Positions 48,890 to 51,239 of a stretch of DNA of 51,239 bases are shown one piece after another (the first letter of the stretch is position 1; every line of letters begins with the position of its first letter). The stretch comes from Ruminococcus sp. (GTDB taxonomy: Bacteria; Bacillota; Clostridia; Oscillospirales; Ruminococcaceae): positions 1-51,239 of the forward strand of contig SVNX01000017.1 in assembly GCA_015066665.1 (NCBI GenBank), given 5' to 3'. The notes beneath the pieces were generated by a model. The model was not told where the DNA came from and ran no database searches. It was given only the letters and a program-made list of their open reading frames with translations. Made by a program: the position numbers and the translations under genes.

Positions 48890-50908
48890 ATGAAGAAGAA
48901 TCCCTTCCGCCGCGGTATGGCCGGTCTTCTCGCAGCAGGCACCCTCGTCGCTGCAATGCCCGTGCTCCATTTCTCCGCTGCGTCCCAGACCATGGTCGGC
49001 GATGCCAATCTCGATGGCGCCGTCACCGCAGCCGATATCGTAGAGCTGCAGTCCTATCTCTTCGGCAAGGCGTCCTTTGACGAAACCAAGTTCGCCAACT
49101 GCGACCTCGTTGCCGATGGCAAGGTCAATGCTTTCGACCTCGCTATGCTCAAGAAAAAGATGCGTGTCACACCCCCCGAGACAACAACCGGTACCGTTGC
49201 CAAGATTACTTACAGCGAAAGCAGCGTCACCCTCTATGACGCTTCCGGCAATGTCGTTTCCCCCGATGATGCCGTTGCTGTCAATGGCACCGAAGTCACC
49301 ATCAAGAAGGCCGGCGAGTATGAAGTGAACGGCACTTCCGCATCCGGACGCCTCGTTGTATCCACCGACGATACCGCAGAGCCGGAAGCCCTCGTGCAGC
49401 TCAACCTCACAGGCCTTACACTGACAAATGCCACTATGGCCCCCATTTTCGTGGAAAATGTCGGCGATGAGTGCGTCATCTCCGTCAAGAACGGCTCCGT
49501 CAATACCATCGCTGACGGTACAAGCCATACCGATATCCAGACCAACAGTGAGGGTGTCGCCGAGACCATCAATGGTGCCCTCTATGCCTGCGACGACCTC
49601 AAGATCAAGGGTAAGGGTACCCTCATCGTCAAGGGCAACACTGCCGATGGTATCGTCTGCAAGAATGACCTGAAGATCTGGAACGGCACCATTCAGGTAA
49701 CGGCTGTGGATGACGGCATCCGCGGCAATGATTCCGTCCGCATCGGCGATCCCGATGATACCGATTATACTGCTCTGAACGTGAGCGTGACCACCACCGC
49801 AGGCGATGGCATCACCTCCACCAATGCCGAGGAAACCGACAAGGGCTTTGTCCGTGTATCCGGCGGCTCCGTGACCGTCAATTCCTACGGCGACGGCATT
49901 CAGGGTGAGCAGGCTGTGGAGATCAACGGCGGCACACTCGATATCACAACCTATCAGGGCTCCTCTTATACAGGCAGCGGCTCCTCCTCCGGCTCCACCG
50001 GCAGCACCGGCGGCTGGGGCGGCGGCATGGGCGGCATGGAAGGCGGCAATACCAATAAGACCGACTTCAGCTGCAAGGGCATCAAGGCCGTGGGTATCTT
50101 TGACGAGGCCGGCACAACCTGGCAGAGTGCAGGCAACCTGACCATCACCGGCGGCACCATCAAGGTGAATGCAACCGATGACGCCCTCCACTGCGGCGGC
50201 GATATGGTACTCACAGGCGGCGTGATGAATCTCCAGAGTGCCGATGATGCAATGCATTCCGACCATAACCTCACCATTGGTACAAACGGCAATGCAAACG
50301 TATTTGACGATGTACAGGTCTATGTTCCCTTTGCATATGAGGGCGTGGAAGCTCTGAACATCTACCAGTACAGCGGTACCGTTTACACCGTAACCACCGA
50401 TGACGGCTACAACGCAGCAGGCGGTGCGGATTCTTCCGGCGGCTCCTGGGCACCCGGCGGTATGGGCAGCACAGGCGGCGGCTCCTATTCTTTGAATATC
50501 AGCGGCGGTCTGGCTGTGGTTAATTCAGCAAGCGGCGACCATGACGGCTTTGACTCCAACGGCAGCATCAACATGACCGGCGGTTATGTCGGTGCAAACG
50601 GTCAGGAACCGGCCGACTGTGACGGCACAAAGAACATGAGCGGTGCCTGCTACATCACCATCAACCGCGGCGGCAATACCAATCTGACAACCCGCTACAG
50701 CTTCCTTGACAGCACAGGCAATGTCATTGTTTCCTTCCTGTCTGCAAGCGGCGGCAGTGCCACCACAACAAACGGTGTGACATCCCAGACCGGCGGCACA
50801 GTTTCCGGCGGCACACAGCTGATGCCCGAATGCATTGGCGAAGTGTACATCGGCGGTACGCTCTCCGGCGGCACCACCGGCGGCAATACCGGCAACATGG
50901 GCTGGTAA
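48890..50908 (+). CDS. secreted protein with N-terminal dockerin and DUF4353-like carbohydrate-binding domain (paralogue)
   Basis: 672 residues. Signal peptide about 1-34, dockerin about 36-96 (GDANLDGAVTAAD, CDLVADGKVNAFD), then a long beta-helix-like DUF4353 domain with repeats ADGIVCKNDLKIW, DGIRGNDSVRIG, DGIQGEQAVEINGG, DDALHCGGDMVLTGG and DGFDSNGSINMTGG. A Gly/Ser-rich, low-complexity insert (TGGWGGGMGGMEGG) lies about 365-390 and the protein ends Gly-rich. Same N-terminal layout as the protein at 47147. ATG at 48890 is aligned with the paralogue; 48884 is also possible, with AAAGGAG 4 bases before it. Likely a cellulosome-borne or surface glycan-binding protein. Confidence 0.85.
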   Translation: MKKNPFRRGMAGLLAAGTLVAAMPVLHFSAASQTMVGDANLDGAVTAADIVELQSYLFGKASFDETKFANCDLVADGKVNAFDLAMLKKKMRVTPPETTTGTVAKITYSESSVTLYDASGNVVSPDDAVAVNGTEVTIKKAGEYEVNGTSASGRLVVSTDDTAEPEALVQLNLTGLTLTNATMAPIFVENVGDECVISVKNGSVNTIADGTSHTDIQTNSEGVAETINGALYACDDLKIKGKGTLIVKGNTADGIVCKNDLKIWNGTIQVTAVDDGIRGNDSVRIGDPDDTDYTALNVSVTTTAGDGITSTNAEETDKGFVRVSGGSVTVNSYGDGIQGEQAVEINGGTLDITTYQGSSYTGSGSSSGSTGSTGGWGGGMGGMEGGNTNKTDFSCKGIKAVGIFDEAGTTWQSAGNLTITGGTIKVNATDDALHCGGDMVLTGGVMNLQSADDAMHSDHNLTIGTNGNANVFDDVQVYVPFAYEGVEALNIYQYSGTVYTVTTDDGYNAAGGADSSGGSWAPGGMGSTGGGSYSLNISGGLAVVNSASGDHDGFDSNGSINMTGGYVGANGQEPADCDGTKNMSGACYITINRGGNTNLTTRYSFLDSTGNVIVSFLSASGGSATTTNGVTSQTGGTVSGGTQLMPECIGEVYIGGTLSGGTTGGNTGNMGW

Positions 50909-50960
50909 GCCATTTTTCCAAACCAAATCCCTCTCATAATATAATCATCCATCACAGAAA

Positions 50961-50985
50961 CAGCGGCCAATGGCCGCTGTTTTTG
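50961..50985 (+). terminator. terminator of the second dockerin gene
   Basis: CAGCGGCC-AAT-GGCCGCTG followed by TTTTTG. Confidence 0.85.
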
Positions 50986-51052
50986 TGTAAGGGGAGCAGT
51001 ATGTCTGCTCGCTGACGCCTTGCAGAGAGAGGCGCCGCCTTGTATGCAAAAA

Positions 51053-51074
51053 AATCCTCCCGAAAGGGAGGATT
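51053..51074 (-). terminator. terminator of a minus-strand gene beyond the window
   Basis: AATCCTCCC-GAAA-GGGAGGATT with seven T on the minus-strand side; the gene it serves would lie to the right of 51239. Confidence 0.75.
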
Positions 51075-51093
51075 CAGTCTGTCGAAAAACTTC

Positions 51094-51239
51094 AATGGAT
51101 TCAAAGGGCTATGCCCTTTGGCGGGTGGAGGGCTGCTCCCCACGGGGTGGGGAGACGTCACGAAGTGACAGAGGGGACGGCGGCAGTAAGCCGCGCAGTA
51201 CCCTCCAAATATAGCCCCTCCCCCTTTGGGGGAGGGGTT
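51094..51239. repeat. dispersed GC-rich repeat, inverted copy of 36631-36717 plus extension
   Basis: 51094-51180 is the near-exact reverse complement of 36631-36717. It then continues into a CCCCTCCCCC-TTTGGGGGAGGGG tract cut by the window edge, like the element at 1-100. Confidence 0.9.

Noticed and set aside
48710-50266. 518-codon minus-strand frame opposite the second dockerin gene
   Set aside because: Low-complexity Gly/Ile/Ala mirror of a repetitive gene; no start signals.

Overview
The window looks like chromosome of an anaerobic, spore-forming, gut-type clostridium close to Ruminococcus (Oscillospiraceae). The evidence is dockerin modules on three secreted proteins (a cellulosome hallmark), dipicolinate synthase genes dpaA and dpaB plus a PdaA-like deacetylase (sporulation), dapL/dapF lysine and cell-wall synthesis, an IreB homologue, and fairly GC-rich genes whose spacers carry near-consensus sigma-A promoters. 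No tRNA, rRNA, CRISPR array, integrase or transposase was seen.

Layout. 0-8.3 kb: ROK-type regulator, AEC transporter, dpaA-dpaB, and a 1310-residue dockerin protein with a Thr-rich repeat linker and a putative papain-like peptidase, all on the minus strand. 8.3-20.5 kb: DUF1846 protein, YbaK-type deacylase, NodB-fold deacetylase, ireB, small unknown proteins, a lipoprotein, guaA (ATP-PPase part only), purC, two membrane proteins, asnB and an HD hydrolase. 20.5-28.5 kb: pyrB with a PyrI-like zinc tail, an ECF-type sigma factor paired with a membrane beta-propeller protein, and a TPP-riboswitch-led thiT operon with two GNAT genes. 28.5-30.3 kb: an eight-copy tandem repeat, then a promoter-to-terminator unit of about 550 bp with no protein gene, read here as a large structured non-coding RNA. 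30.3-46.2 kb: glyA, rarA, a small alarmone synthetase, the nadR-pnuC salvage unit behind a dyad operator, gph, a stranded holin-endolysin pair, hom with an ACT-domain gene, a GH26-like glycosidase and dapF-dapL. 46.2-51.2 kb: two paralogous secreted proteins with N-terminal dockerins, each behind the same TTTAAG-N5-TTTAAG promoter.

Functional themes. Amino-acid and nucleotide synthesis (hom, dapF, dapL, glyA, asnB, purC, guaA, pyrB), NAD and thiamine salvage (nadR-pnuC, thiT), sporulation (dpaAB, pdaA-like), and cell-surface or cellulosome parts (three dockerin proteins, sigma/propeller pair).

The strongest oddity is the density of GC-rich intergenic repeats. At least ten arrays or copies fill nearly all large spacers, and three same-orientation copies separate and flank the sigma and propeller genes. 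Many long open frames on the opposite strand of real genes, and through the repeats, are codon-bias artefacts and are not annotated.
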